Notes: generated by a model not told the origin, from the sequence alone. A stretch of 64,000 nucleotides of DNA from Chitinophagales bacterium (GCA_017303335.1 JAFLBK010000001.1:873001-937000); one strand, 5' to 3'. Numbered from the stretch's first letter, positions 1 to 8,164 are shown. Program-made: numbers and translations.

Positions 1-356
1 ATATGGGAGGCGCAAAATCTGAGTTTAGGGTTAAAAGTTTCTTAGGGACACTCGGAACAAAGATATTTCATGCCAATGCGGATATTGAAACAAATAAGTA
101 TGCGTCAGAACTTATTGGTGATGGTTTATTTGAAGATAAATCGGAAACTGCCACCGCCGCCGGTCAATTCTCCGCATCACAAACAAAATCTATTAAAATA
201 CAGCGGATCGTCCGGCCTGAAGAATTCGTCAGGCTTAGGACAGGGGGATCACAAAACAATTTTCGTGTAGACGGGTATTTGCATGTACAGGGTAGTACAC
301 TTAAAAATGGCTTTAACCATTTAAAAATACAATTCAATCAAAATTTCACCAATTAA
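1..356 (+). CDS. Type IV coupling protein (TraD/TraG/VirD4-like), C-terminal end only
   Basis: The reading frame is already open at the window edge, so only about the last 117 residues are seen. They contain the pattern typical of the TraM-recognition end of conjugative coupling ATPases: a 'LGTKIFHANADIETNKYAS' stretch near residue 17, then 'RPEEFVRLRTGG' near residue 71. These ATPases sit in the inner membrane and hand the relaxase-bound DNA to the type IV secretion channel. The Walker motifs would lie upstream, outside the window. The position, just ahead of a membrane protein and a relaxase, fits this role. The family is recognised from short motifs only. Confidence 0.7.
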   Translation, partial: MGGAKSEFRVKSFLGTLGTKIFHANADIETNKYASELIGDGLFEDKSETATAAGQFSASQTKSIKIQRIVRPEEFVRLRTGGSQNNFRVDGYLHVQGSTLKNGFNHLKIQFNQNFTN

Positions 357-371
357 TTAAACCCTAACTGT

Positions 372-1136
372 ATGCAAAAGAATCTTTATTTCCGTTCGGT
401 GCTACGGCGCGAAAATTTAATTAAAAAATTTATTCTAGGCCTTTTCGGGTCGATTGCTTCTTACCCCCGGATGCTGCTTGAAGTTTTTATCAGAAAAGAC
501 TTTGGGGAGCGTTATTTTAACCTTGCTTCGGCAATATATTTTGCCCTTTTCACGGCAGCTTTACCCTTAGTCGCTAAAGGTTTTATGAGGTATTTTAGTG
601 ATGATGAACCTTCTTCCTTCTGGTGGCACTATGCCACATGGTATATTTTCCTTGTGTTGTTTTTAGTTAAAAGCTTCCAGCACTACCAAACAATGAAACG
701 CAGCCCTTCGGTTTACGACTTTGCCAGGTATAGTTTGAGCAGCGGTCAATTTCACCCCCAGTTCTTCAAAATCCAGTTACCCGGTATCAAACCCGACAGG
801 CGTAATATTGAAATTTTGTTGGAGCCTGGACTCTTTTTTGTCTTAGGAATTGTCCTCTGGCTGATCGGTCAAAAGGTGGGAGTCCTACTGACCATTTGCA
901 GCATATTTTACAGTTTTAGCTACCAACTGGCCTATCATAATGGCGACAATTTTGTCATGGATAAGATTGATGAAATTATCTGTAACGAGGAACTCAAAAA
1001 GAGCTTTGTGGATGATGCCAGTCAAGATGAAACAAGGGGTTTCCAGTTCATTGGGCGTAGGCCTGAAAGTAAGGAAATGCGGGAAAAATTGATGCCTTTA
1101 ATTCTCGAAGATGACGAAGCTTTAGACGCAAAATAG
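372..1136 (+). CDS. Membrane protein of the conjugation module, function unknown
   Basis: The product has 254 residues and begins 15 bases after the coupling protein, so the two are probably co-transcribed. There are about four hydrophobic segments (around residues 50-70, 87-100, 155-170 and 172-190) and a charged, acidic C-terminal tail predicted in the cytoplasm. I do not recognise the family. Its place between a coupling protein and a relaxase suggests a part of the DNA-transfer machinery or an accessory to it. No Shine-Dalgarno sequence precedes the ATG. Confidence 0.6.
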   Translation: MQKNLYFRSVLRRENLIKKFILGLFGSIASYPRMLLEVFIRKDFGERYFNLASAIYFALFTAALPLVAKGFMRYFSDDEPSSFWWHYATWYIFLVLFLVKSFQHYQTMKRSPSVYDFARYSLSSGQFHPQFFKIQLPGIKPDRRNIEILLEPGLFFVLGIVLWLIGQKVGVLLTICSIFYSFSYQLAYHNGDNFVMDKIDEIICNEELKKSFVDDASQDETRGFQFIGRRPESKEMREKLMPLILEDDEALDAK

Positions 1137-1295
1137 CCTCCTAAGCTGTGCTTAGGGAAGATGTCTGATGCTTTTTATTTAATGGTCATTAATGGATAGG
1201 TTAGCTCAGCCCAAGCTGTGTAAACGGCATTATTTGTTATATACCAAAACAGAATACCCCGGCTGCATTTCAAAAACAGTGTAAAATAATTTTAC
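1137..1295. other. Intergenic gap before the relaxase; possible oriT
   Basis: This gap lies directly upstream of the relaxase gene, where the origin of transfer is often found. It holds a hairpin with a perfect 6-base stem (CCTAAG/CTTAGG, 1140-1156, loop CTGTG) and a direct repeat of AAGCTGTG (1143-1150 and again near 1214). No U-tract follows the hairpin, which argues against a simple terminator. The oriT role is inference from position and the inverted repeat; no nic site can be named. Confidence 0.3.
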
Positions 1296-4028
1296 ATGAT
1301 CCGCATGATTCAAAGCCGTTCAGCCGGGCACGCAAAAGCGTACTTTTCGGATGCCCTGTCGAAGTCCGATTACTATGTCAGTGATCAGGAACTTGCAGGC
1401 TATTGGCAGGGTCGTCTTGCAGATCGTTTGGGGTTAGAAGGGATAACAACAAAGGAATCTTTTTTTGCTCTTTGCGAGAACAAACACCCGGAAACTGGCG
1501 AGCATTTAACACCCCGGACAAAGGAGGAAAGAACAACCGGGTACGACATAAATTTTCACTGCCCAAAATCAGTTTCAGTCTTGCATGTGATGTCGGGCGA
1601 TAACCACATTTTGGATGCCTTTCAACAAAGCGTGACCGAAACGATGAGGGATGTGGAAGCGGATAGTAAAACACGGGTGAGGAAGGATGGGGTTTATGAT
1701 GATCGACCTACCGGCGAATTGGTATGGGCTAATTTCGTTCACCAAACCGCCCGACCTGTTGAGGGATTTTCCCCTGATCCTCACCTGCATAGTCACTGCT
1801 TTGTTTTCAATGCGACATGGGATGAAAAAGAGCAACGGGTAAAGGCAGGGCAGTTTAGGGATATTAAACGCGACATGCCTTATTACCAGGCAATCTTCCA
1901 CAAAAGGTTATCGGATAAATTAATTGATCTTGGCTACCAGATAGAAAAGACCGACAAATCTTTTGAGGTGAAAGGCGTACCTAAACAGGTTGTTGACCTG
2001 TTTTCCAAACGTACGGATGAAATAGGGCGTATTGCCAAAGAAAAAGGAATTACCGATGCAAAGGAGTTGGGCAATCTTGGGGCACGTAGCCGGTCAAAGA
2101 AGCAAAAGGGTACGAGCATGTCCGAATTAAAACAGCAATGGACTGAACAAATTCATAACCTCCCGGTAAAGGACAAGGGGGAGTCTGAAACAACCGTCCG
2201 TTTTGCTCCCCAAAAAGAAGCCCAGGAATTGACCAATAAGCAATGTGTTGATCATGCTTTATTGCATTGTTTTGAACGTGCCTCCGTCATGGCTGACCGC
2301 CGGGTTCTTGAAGCTGCTTATCGTCACGGTATCGGCAATAGTTCTGTTTCAGTTAAAGAAATTACCAATCAGTTTAATAAAGATGAACGCATTGTTCACG
2401 TACAGGAAAATTCAAGGACTCTTTGCACAACAAAAGAAGTATTGAGCGAAGAAAAGCATATGGTTGAGTTGGCGCGGCATGGTCAAGGCAAACTCATTCC
2501 GCTTTATACTGAAGCCCCCGAACTTAAATTGAAGGGTCAACAGGCGGCGGCGGTCGCTCATGTTCTGACGACAAGTAACCGTGTTTCTATTATCCGGGGT
2601 GCGGCGGGTACAGGAAAGACAACACTGATGAAAGAGGCGATTGAAAAAATAGAGGAAGCCGGAAAGCAGGTAATGGTAGTCGCACCAACGGCACAGGCTT
2701 CAAGGGGAGTACTAAAAGATGAAGGCTTTAAAAATGCTGATACGGTAGCCAGGCTCCTGACTGATCAAAAGATGCAGCAAAATTTAAAAGGACAGGTGTT
2801 ATGGGTTGATGAAGCTGGTTTATTGGGAACAAAGGATATGGCGGCATTGCTTGATATTACAACCCGGAACAATGCTCAATTAATCCTCGGCGGCGATACG
2901 CGGCAACACGCAAGCGTTGTTCGTGGCGATGCCCTTCGTGTGCTCAATACAGTAGCCGGAATCAAAACGGCAGAAGTCAGTAAAATCTATCGTCAAAAAA
3001 ACGAAGAATATCGTTCTGCGGTAGAAGACCTTTCAAAAGGAAATGTTTCTTCTGCCTTTGAAAAGCTGGATGCCATGAACTCCATCCATACTGTTGACCC
3101 TATGAATTTGAATAAGCCTTTAGTAGATGATTACATTGAAACAATAAAAAAAGGTAAATCGGCAATTATTATTTCTCCTACTCATGCACAGGGGGAAGCC
3201 GTAACAAAAGAAATTCGTGCCCGGCTGCAGGGCGAAGGAATTATCGGTAAGAAAGAAATAAAGGCCACACAATTCAGCAACCTGAATTTAACGGAAGCAG
3301 AAAAATCTGACATCAGAAATTTCCAGCCAGGGCAAATTGTTCAGTTCAATCAAAATGTTCCAGGTTATACACGGGGTAGCGTTTGGAATGTAGAAGCTAC
3401 AGATGAAAAAAGCGTACAGCTTAAAAATTCAAAAGGCGAAACGAAGCCCATTCCTGTTAAGAAAAGCAGTAGTTATGATGTTTATGCTCAGAAAGAAATA
3501 AATTTATCTAAGGGCGACCATATCCGCATAAACAGGAATGGATTTGATGCAGACAAAAAAAGGCTTAATAACGGTCAGATATTAGAAGTTGTATCTGTTT
3601 CTAAAAAAGGGAGCATTGTCTTGCGCAATGATCTAAGCAGTTCAACTTATAAAATTGATAAAGAGTTTGGGCATATTGCACATGCTCATTGTGTGACTTC
3701 TTATGCCTCGCAGGGAAAAACTGTTGATGAAGTTTTTATATCTCAACCGGCGGCAACTTTTCCGGCAACGGATGCTAAACAATTTTACGTTTCTGTATCA
3801 CGAGGGCGAGAACGGGCGAGGATATATACAGATGATAAAGAAGCCTTACTTCAATACGCCAAAGAAATGGGAGAAAGGCAATCAGCTTTAGAGCTTGTCG
3901 GAAATCACAAAACGCATAAAGATTTTATTTTGCAGATGCAGCGTGAAAATAAAAACGCTGAAATAAATAAAGAAAACAAAACAATTAACAAAACAAAGCA
4001 ACGCGAGGAATATGAGCCTGACATTTAA
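1296..4028 (+). CDS. MOBF-family conjugative relaxase-helicase (TrwC/TraI type)
   Basis: This 910-residue protein nicks oriT and unwinds the transferred strand. The N-terminal relaxase domain shows candidate catalytic tyrosines (Y16 and the pair Y26-Y27) and the metal-binding three-histidine motif 'HLHSH' with a preceding DP at about residues 161-168. A RecD-like helicase part follows, with Walker A 'GAAGTGKTT' near residue 434, motif II 'DEAG' near 505, and the late motifs 'SYASQGKT' near 802 and 'YVSVSRGRERA' near 836. The length fits the shorter TrwC class. It starts at an ATG with no Shine-Dalgarno sequence, and its 3' end overlaps the next gene. With the coupling protein it shows that the element is, or was, conjugative. 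Confidence 0.9.
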   Translation: MIRMIQSRSAGHAKAYFSDALSKSDYYVSDQELAGYWQGRLADRLGLEGITTKESFFALCENKHPETGEHLTPRTKEERTTGYDINFHCPKSVSVLHVMSGDNHILDAFQQSVTETMRDVEADSKTRVRKDGVYDDRPTGELVWANFVHQTARPVEGFSPDPHLHSHCFVFNATWDEKEQRVKAGQFRDIKRDMPYYQAIFHKRLSDKLIDLGYQIEKTDKSFEVKGVPKQVVDLFSKRTDEIGRIAKEKGITDAKELGNLGARSRSKKQKGTSMSELKQQWTEQIHNLPVKDKGESETTVRFAPQKEAQELTNKQCVDHALLHCFERASVMADRRVLEAAYRHGIGNSSVSVKEITNQFNKDERIVHVQENSRTLCTTKEVLSEEKHMVELARHGQGKLIPLYTEAPELKLKGQQAAAVAHVLTTSNRVSIIRGAAGTGKTTLMKEAIEKIEEAGKQVMVVAPTAQASRGVLKDEGFKNADTVARLLTDQKMQQNLKGQVLWVDEAGLLGTKDMAALLDITTRNNAQLILGGDTRQHASVVRGDALRVLNTVAGIKTAEVSKIYRQKNEEYRSAVEDLSKGNVSSAFEKLDAMNSIHTVDPMNLNKPLVDDYIETIKKGKSAIIISPTHAQGEAVTKEIRARLQGEGIIGKKEIKATQFSNLNLTEAEKSDIRNFQPGQIVQFNQNVPGYTRGSVWNVEATDEKSVQLKNSKGETKPIPVKKSSSYDVYAQKEINLSKGDHIRINRNGFDADKKRLNNGQILEVVSVSKKGSIVLRNDLSSSTYKIDKEFGHIAHAHCVTSYASQGKTVDEVFISQPAATFPATDAKQFYVSVSRGRERARIYTDDKEALLQYAKEMGERQSALELVGNHKTHKDFILQMQRENKNAEINKENKTINKTKQREEYEPDI

Positions 4029-4398
4029 GTTCGACAAATCAAACGAAAACAACCCGGATAAAGGGGATAATAAACCTATGCCCGGTGCTGAAAAGGATAT
4101 TGAACGATATGATACGGTCGGGCAGGTTCGTAATATTTGTTTTGTTGAGTTAAGCGGTAAACAAACATTTTTGAGTTATGCGTATCTAACGTCAGCAGAA
4201 TTTTCGCCAGAAGATAATAAGATAGTTTTATTCTTTACATCTCATACAGTAACCTTAAAAGGAAACGGCCTGGCAGACCTTTATGAAGATTTGAAGACCT
4301 ACAACTTAAAGCAGATTAAGTGTGTAGATAAAAGATATGTAGAAACATTGCCGGAAACCAAAGCTTCTGTAACTGAGATTAACATTAAACAAGTCTAA
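4012..4398 (+). CDS. Small protein of unknown function, coupled to the relaxase gene
   Basis: The product has 128 residues and no signal peptide or membrane segment. The start codon lies inside the relaxase gene (17-base overlap), and a GAGG a few bases before the ATG could support coupled translation. The N-terminal 30 residues are polar and asparagine-rich; the middle alternates hydrophobic beta-like stretches. I recognise no family. The overlap suggests that it works with the relaxase, for example in DNA processing or its control. It converges with the ardC-like gene, whose stop is 2 bases away. Confidence 0.6.
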   Translation: MSLTFKFDKSNENNPDKGDNKPMPGAEKDIERYDTVGQVRNICFVELSGKQTFLSYAYLTSAEFSPEDNKIVLFFTSHTVTLKGNGLADLYEDLKTYNLKQIKCVDKRYVETLPETKASVTEINIKQV

Positions 4399-4400
4399 GG

Positions 4401-5324
4401 TTAAATTAACTCAAACTCAGCCACTCGCTTTTGACCAGGTACTTCTTTATTTTGAAGTTCATTCATATATTCTACGGCTTTTTGCGCCTGTGATGCAGCG
4501 TGAATAATAAAGCGGTTATCATTCTTTAGCACTTTCAGCCATGATTGAATATAAGCGGCGTGATCTTCTTTTGTAACGGGTTCAAATCCTAAAACTGCGC
4601 CCAAGAAGCAAGCTCCCAATTCTGCGACAAGTTCTTCTTTAGCATATCCTTCATCGCCCCATTTCTTGCGATTGAAATCACGATTCAAACGTGATGTGTG
4701 TTTTGTCCAGTGAGTAACTTCATGGGCGAGTGTACCATAGTAGCTGGCTGCATTGTTGAAGCATTCAAACGGAGGCATTTCAATTCGGTCTGCGTGTTCA
4801 TAATATGCAGCTTTACCGCCGGTAAATATTTCAGCTTTTGTTTCTTTGAAAAATTGTTCAGTTTCTTCAATACGTTTTTCAGGGTTAACAATTGTAGGCT
4901 CTGGTAGTTTATTAAAGTGTTCCGGCAAGCCTTCAAGCTGGCTGGCGTTAAAAACAGTGTACAGTTTGAGAAAGGGAATACGATTAATTGTGGAAGTGCC
5001 ATCTTCCTTTGTTTCGTCTTTGATTATTTTATCGGCATAAACAACAGTAGTTCCTTTTTCACCTTTACGAACATGCGCTTTCAAATCTATGGCTTGTTTA
5101 AAGGTCATCCAATAAGGCGATGAATATCCTTTGTCGGCGGCTGTTGCCCAAAGCATAATCGTGTTAATTCCGGTATAAGGAATTTTGTTCCAACGTAAAG
5201 GAAGCATAACGTTTCCGGTAAGATTCTCTGAATTCCAGGGTTTACGCCAGGTGAGTTCACCTTTTTCAAGATCGGTGATAATTTTTTGCGTGATGCTTGA
5301 ATAAATATCATTTGATTTTAGCAT
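4401..5324 (-). CDS. ArdC-type antirestriction protein (ssDNA-binding N-terminus plus zincin-like domain)
   Basis: The product has 307 residues. The N-terminal part (about 1-130) matches the ArdC N-domain pattern, including 'WRKPWN' and 'YTGIN'. The C-terminal half carries a zinc-metallopeptidase-like motif 'AHEVTHW' (HExxH) near residue 200. ArdC proteins protect incoming single-stranded plasmid DNA against restriction. GGAG sits 8 bases before the ATG, a clear Shine-Dalgarno sequence, which is unusual for this phylum. It is the last gene of the leftward module and follows a terminator at 5342-5371, so it may have its own promoter or receive read-through. Confidence 0.85.
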   Translation of the reverse strand: MLKSNDIYSSITQKIITDLEKGELTWRKPWNSENLTGNVMLPLRWNKIPYTGINTIMLWATAADKGYSSPYWMTFKQAIDLKAHVRKGEKGTTVVYADKIIKDETKEDGTSTINRIPFLKLYTVFNASQLEGLPEHFNKLPEPTIVNPEKRIEETEQFFKETKAEIFTGGKAAYYEHADRIEMPPFECFNNAASYYGTLAHEVTHWTKHTSRLNRDFNRKKWGDEGYAKEELVAELGACFLGAVLGFEPVTKEDHAAYIQSWLKVLKNDNRFIIHAASQAQKAVEYMNELQNKEVPGQKRVAEFELI

Positions 5325-5341
5325 TGTTTATACTCCATGCA

Positions 5342-5371
5342 GAAAAAAAGAGGGAGTGCCGAAGCACTCCC
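5342..5371 (-). terminator. Intrinsic terminator between the small gene and ardC
   Basis: A perfect 8-base stem (GGGAGTGC/GCACTCCC, 5352-5371) closes a CGAA loop on the + strand, which is UUCG in the leftward transcript. It is followed leftward by a run of seven Us. It lies just after the stop of the 5379-5573 gene and would end or attenuate transcription of the leftward operon before ardC. Confidence 0.85.
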
Positions 5372-5378
5372 CATTAAT

Positions 5379-5573
5379 TTAGACTTTTGGTTTGGGCGGG
5401 AAAGCTGAGTAACGTTGTTTATCAATCAGGATACTTAAGCCTTTGCCCTTAACGTGTTTGAATGCAGCACCGATCCGTTTGGAATTACCTTCATTATCTT
5501 TTTCAAAAATGTAGAAGTCTGGAATGATACGTTCTCGTTTTTCAGCCGTAGGTTTTTCAGTTGTTGTGGTCAT
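5379..5573 (-). CDS. Small conserved-looking mobile-element protein, function unknown
   Basis: The product has 64 residues, with a charged N-terminus and a C-terminal 'RIGAAFKHVKGKGLSI' stretch. This resembles the 'GVAFPHKDGKGF' pattern of small proteins often found beside ArdC on conjugative elements of Proteobacteria (from memory). A very strong Shine-Dalgarno sequence (AAAGGAGAT) precedes the ATG and is embedded in the last codons of the upstream 57-residue gene, so the two are probably translationally coupled. Its function is not known. Confidence 0.65.
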   Translation of the reverse strand: MTTTTEKPTAEKRERIIPDFYIFEKDNEGNSKRIGAAFKHVKGKGLSILIDKQRYSAFPPKPKV

Positions 5574-5577
5574 GATA

Positions 5578-5751
5578 TTATCTCCTTTGTTTAATGTTAC
5601 CCTTTCGGGCGATGCTTCTTTTAAGGCCAGAAGCCGGGCGCGGGGTCATACTTGAAAATTGGGGGCGACCTTCAGGGGGAACCGATTTTCCTGTTGACCC
5701 AAAGAAGCGAACGCGGATGGCAAGAAGCAAAGATTGCACGAGAGAGGTCAT
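5578..5751 (-). CDS. Basic 57-residue protein, function unknown
   Basis: I place the start at the ATG at 5751, because AAGGAG lies 6 bases before it; the frame also extends upstream without that support. The protein is Arg/Lys- and Pro-rich ('GKSVPPEGRPQF' in the middle, a basic tail ending in QRR). The stop lies 4 bases before the next start, and the last codons supply that gene's ribosome binding site. The stretch is visibly G/C-richer than the genes on either side. The opposite strand is open here too, which lowers certainty; the ribosome binding sites decide for this strand. Confidence 0.5.
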   Translation of the reverse strand: MTSLVQSLLLAIRVRFFGSTGKSVPPEGRPQFSSMTPRPASGLKRSIARKGNIKQRR

Positions 5752-5791
5752 TGTAAACTCCTTAGATAATTTCAGATAAAACACAAATGTC

Positions 5792-6295
5792 TCAAGGCTT
5801 AGGCGACCTTGTAATCATTCCTTCATCCGCAAAAGATGTGTAACCTTCCTTAGTAATGATCAGGTGATCAAGGACGTTAAGGTCTAATAGCCTTCCTGCT
5901 TCGGTAAATTTTTGTGTAATGCTTTTATCGGCCTCGCTGGGAGTCGTATTTCCAGAGGGGTGATTGTGGGCAAGGATAATGCAGGATGCTCTGGACTTTA
6001 ATGCTGTTGCAAAGGCTAATTTAAGATCAACAAGACAACCGGAAATTCCCCCGGTGGCTAAGGTTGAAATTCCAATGCAACTATTTTTTCTATCAAGCAG
6101 CATAATTTTGAACTGTTCCTGCAATTCAATTTTATCCATGTCCCAGGATTTGTATAAAATGTCGTAGGCATCATTGGATATTCTTACAACCGGGCGTTCG
6201 GAGGCTTTTGTTTTACTGCGATAGATAAGTTCAACTTCTGTGACTTTGAAATTGTCGTTTGAATGATTTGCTTCTCTTGTGTTTACTTGAAACAT
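5792..6295 (-). CDS. radC: RadC-family JAB/MPN+ domain protein
   Basis: The product has 167 residues and corresponds to the RadC domain alone, without the N-terminal helix-hairpin-helix region of chromosomal RadC. The metal-binding JAB motif is seen as 'LAHNHPSGNTTPSEAD' near residues 108-123 (H-x-H then S and D). RadC-type proteins are very common on integrative elements; their biochemical role is not settled despite the DNA-repair name. AAAGG lies 7 bases before the ATG. It sits 17 bases after the primase gene in the same leftward operon. Confidence 0.88.
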   Translation of the reverse strand: MFQVNTREANHSNDNFKVTEVELIYRSKTKASERPVVRISNDAYDILYKSWDMDKIELQEQFKIMLLDRKNSCIGISTLATGGISGCLVDLKLAFATALKSRASCIILAHNHPSGNTTPSEADKSITQKFTEAGRLLDLNVLDHLIITKEGYTSFADEGMITRSPKP

Positions 6296-6312
6296 GCTTG
6301 CGCCTTTCTAAA

Positions 6313-7224
6313 TTAATTGCTTGGGGTTTTGGGTTTGTTAGTCAACCAGTCATTAATGTCTTTATGTTTTGTATAAATTTTATTCATCGGCATAAACTTT
6401 AGATCGCCGTGATGCTTTGCAAATTCAGACAGAGCTTTAGTTGCTGTTTTACCTGCAAGGTCATTATCAAGCCATGTATAAATGGTTTTGTAACTGTAGT
6501 TTCCGATGTATATAAACGACTCTTTTAAACAGGAGATAGAATTTAAAATAATGACATCGCCTTCAAACTGACTTTTTTTCTCGTGCATCAACGCTGAGAG
6601 AAAATCCATCAATCCTTCAAAGACATGAATTTCTTCAGGTAAGAATTTGGAACCGCGAATAAATGAGATTCCCTTTGGTGCTATGCAGCCTTTAAAAAAC
6701 TTATTTCTTAACTCAAAGCCTCCGTTTTCGTTACGAAGGCAAAGAGCCTGAAAAGTTTTGCCGGTATTTTTATTATAGACAGCAGCTTCTTTGAGATATT
6801 TTTTGGCAAGCTGGAAATGAATGCCTCTTGTGTTCAGATAAGAAATAAAAAGGGGATTTTGTAAGGCAGATGTTTTTTTCAAATCTAAAGCCGGATCTTC
6901 TTGTTCTGATACTTCATCGTTTGGAAACGATTGGCTTGTAGAAGAGGGGTGCATATTTTTTAACCAGCGCAAAGCATCAATGACTGTGTGGCTTTCCCGA
7001 TGGCTTTCCAAATAGAGACATACAAAATCTATGACACTGCCGCCTTTTGCTTCGCCGTGGTCGTACCAGATATTTTTTGCAACGTTCACATGAAAACTTG
7101 CCGTGTTTTCTTTTCGGAACGGGGAGAGATACCAATATTCGTTATTCTTTTTCTTCTCAGCCTTTAGGCCGATTATGTCAAGTATGGAAATTAGACTGAT
7201 ATTATTTGCCTGTTCCGAATTCAT
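6313..7224 (-). CDS. DnaG-like primase of the mobile element (degenerate CHC2 domain plus toprim)
   Basis: The product has 303 residues. The N-terminal part keeps the fold pattern of the primase zinc domain ('SPFRKENTASFHV', then 'GGSVIDFV'), but the expected Cys/His zinc ligands are missing. The C-terminal half has toprim motifs: the acidic 'VFEGLMDFLSA' near residue 205 and the 'LDNDLAGKTA' D-x-D near residue 253. It probably primes second-strand synthesis or replication of the transferred element. The ribosome binding site AAAGGAAG is strong. The family is common on Bacteroidota mobile DNA (from memory). Confidence 0.8.
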   Translation of the reverse strand: MNSEQANNISLISILDIIGLKAEKKKNNEYWYLSPFRKENTASFHVNVAKNIWYDHGEAKGGSVIDFVCLYLESHRESHTVIDALRWLKNMHPSSTSQSFPNDEVSEQEDPALDLKKTSALQNPLFISYLNTRGIHFQLAKKYLKEAAVYNKNTGKTFQALCLRNENGGFELRNKFFKGCIAPKGISFIRGSKFLPEEIHVFEGLMDFLSALMHEKKSQFEGDVIILNSISCLKESFIYIGNYSYKTIYTWLDNDLAGKTATKALSEFAKHHGDLKFMPMNKIYTKHKDINDWLTNKPKTPSN

Positions 7225-7299
7225 AGGTCTTCCTTTCCATACAATGAAATTTGTTGGATGAACTGATTGGTAATTTTTAAAAAGTTTTTTTACTTGGCT

Positions 7300-7491
7300 T
7301 TAAGGTCGTAGTCGGTCTTCAAGAAAACGATCAAGATCAGAACGGCGATAGCGAACAGCACGGCCTACCTTGATGGGCTTAAGATCATATCTCTTGGTGC
7401 AATCCCAAATGGCAAGTGTACCAGGAGCAACAGATAAATATTTCGCGGCACTTTTTCGATCAAGCAATGGTTCAAAATCATTTGTGCTCAT
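7300..7491 (-). CDS. AlpA/Xis-like helix-turn-helix excisionase
   Basis: I take the ATG at 7491 because GGGGAGG stands 10 bases before it; a longer frame to 7536 lacks such support. The 63-residue product is a MerR-like winged helix: 'LLDRKSAAKYLSVAPGTL' as helix-turn-helix, then 'VGRAVRYRRSDLDRFLED' as the wing and last helix. Such proteins act as recombination directionality factors or activate integrase transcription. It heads the leftward module and lies about 0.9 kb from the integrase across the attachment-site region. Confidence 0.85.
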   Translation of the reverse strand: MSTNDFEPLLDRKSAAKYLSVAPGTLAIWDCTKRYDLKPIKVGRAVRYRRSDLDRFLEDRLRP

Positions 7492-7842
7492 TTTATGATT
7501 ACCTCCCCTTCGATGTGCTATGGCTCCCGTGACCATAGCTTCATAATCCAGTATATGCCGAATTATGCATTCGTGAGTGACAAGTTAGGGTTGTAAATAA
7601 CAAACAACGTCCATTAATGAAGGTGAAATACAAATCTTTTCTATAAAGGCGCTTTTAAGCTCTCGTCATCATTCTGCATACAAATTCCTGTTGATTCTTT
7701 TTCTGAGAAAAATTGCTGCCTCTGAATATCTTTTGCCTCGTTCACTTCAAGCATCCTGCGCCCTCACATCCTTTCCCCTCGATTTTTTTGAGAGGGGTCA
7801 CAAAGGCTGTGGCGGTCACAGTCTGACTAAGTGGAGGCTTAC
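7492..7842. promoter_or_regulatory. Divergent control region between excisionase and small gene
   Basis: About 350 bases without a gene. It must hold the promoter of the leftward module and that of the rightward small gene. Visible structure: a 6-base stem (CCCCTC 7775-7780 / GAGGGG 7792-7797) enclosing a T-rich loop, and a repeated GGTCACA shortly after it. These could be operator or attenuator elements; I cannot assign a protein to them. Confidence 0.35.
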
Positions 7843-8019
7843 ATGATCACATTCGACAATGAATCAGACTTTGAAAAAATGGATGAACAGGAATTGCGTT
7901 TAATCTACTGCCAGCTTTTTAATGAAGTGGCGATACGCAAGCAGGTTGCGGATGATTATGCTCGTATGCAGGTAATACTCAAAAGAGTAGAGGCCATACT
8001 TTTCAAGCCTCGATTCTAA
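7843..8019 (+). CDS. Small acidic protein of unknown function
   Basis: The product has 58 residues and starts at the ATG at 7843, which has GGAGG 5 bases upstream, one of the best ribosome binding sites in the window. It is rich in Asp/Glu at the N-terminus and mostly helical by appearance ('EQELRLIYCQLFNEVAIR'). A strong terminator follows at once. I know no family for it. Its isolation between the excisionase promoter and the attachment site suggests a regulator or accessory of excision, but this is inference. Confidence 0.55.
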   Translation: MITFDNESDFEKMDEQELRLIYCQLFNEVAIRKQVADDYARMQVILKRVEAILFKPRF

Positions 8020-8027
8020 AAGGCTTA

Positions 8028-8061
8028 AAAGGGAGATATTCAAACGAATGTCTCCCTTTTT
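8028..8061 (+). terminator. Intrinsic terminator after the small gene
   Basis: A 9-base stem AAAGGGAGA (8028-8036) pairs with TCTCCCTTT (8051-8059) and runs into T-rich sequence. It ends the small gene transcript before the attachment-site region. Confidence 0.85.
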
Positions 8062-8116
8062 CTTTTTGGAAGTCATTATTCGGCATTGATTCTGATTGAT
8101 TGGTCTTAATTAAGCC

Positions 8117-8164
8117 TGTAACCCAGGTGTAACCCAGAGCCGGAAATTTGACGACCCTCTGATC
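8117..8164 (+). repeat. 48-bp imperfect direct repeat, copy 1 (candidate integrase arm site)
   Basis: It contains two 11-base units, TGTAACCCAGG and TGTAACCCAGA, in tandem, then a spacer and GACCCTCTGAT. The second copy is at 8366-8413, with the tRNA-Lys remnant between them. Helically phased short repeats beside an attachment core are what tyrosine integrases use as arm-type binding sites. Confidence 0.55.

Noticed and set aside
5594..5779. Open frame on the + strand opposite the 57-residue gene
   Set aside because: No ribosome binding site in a module where all others have one; the minus frame has two that fit.
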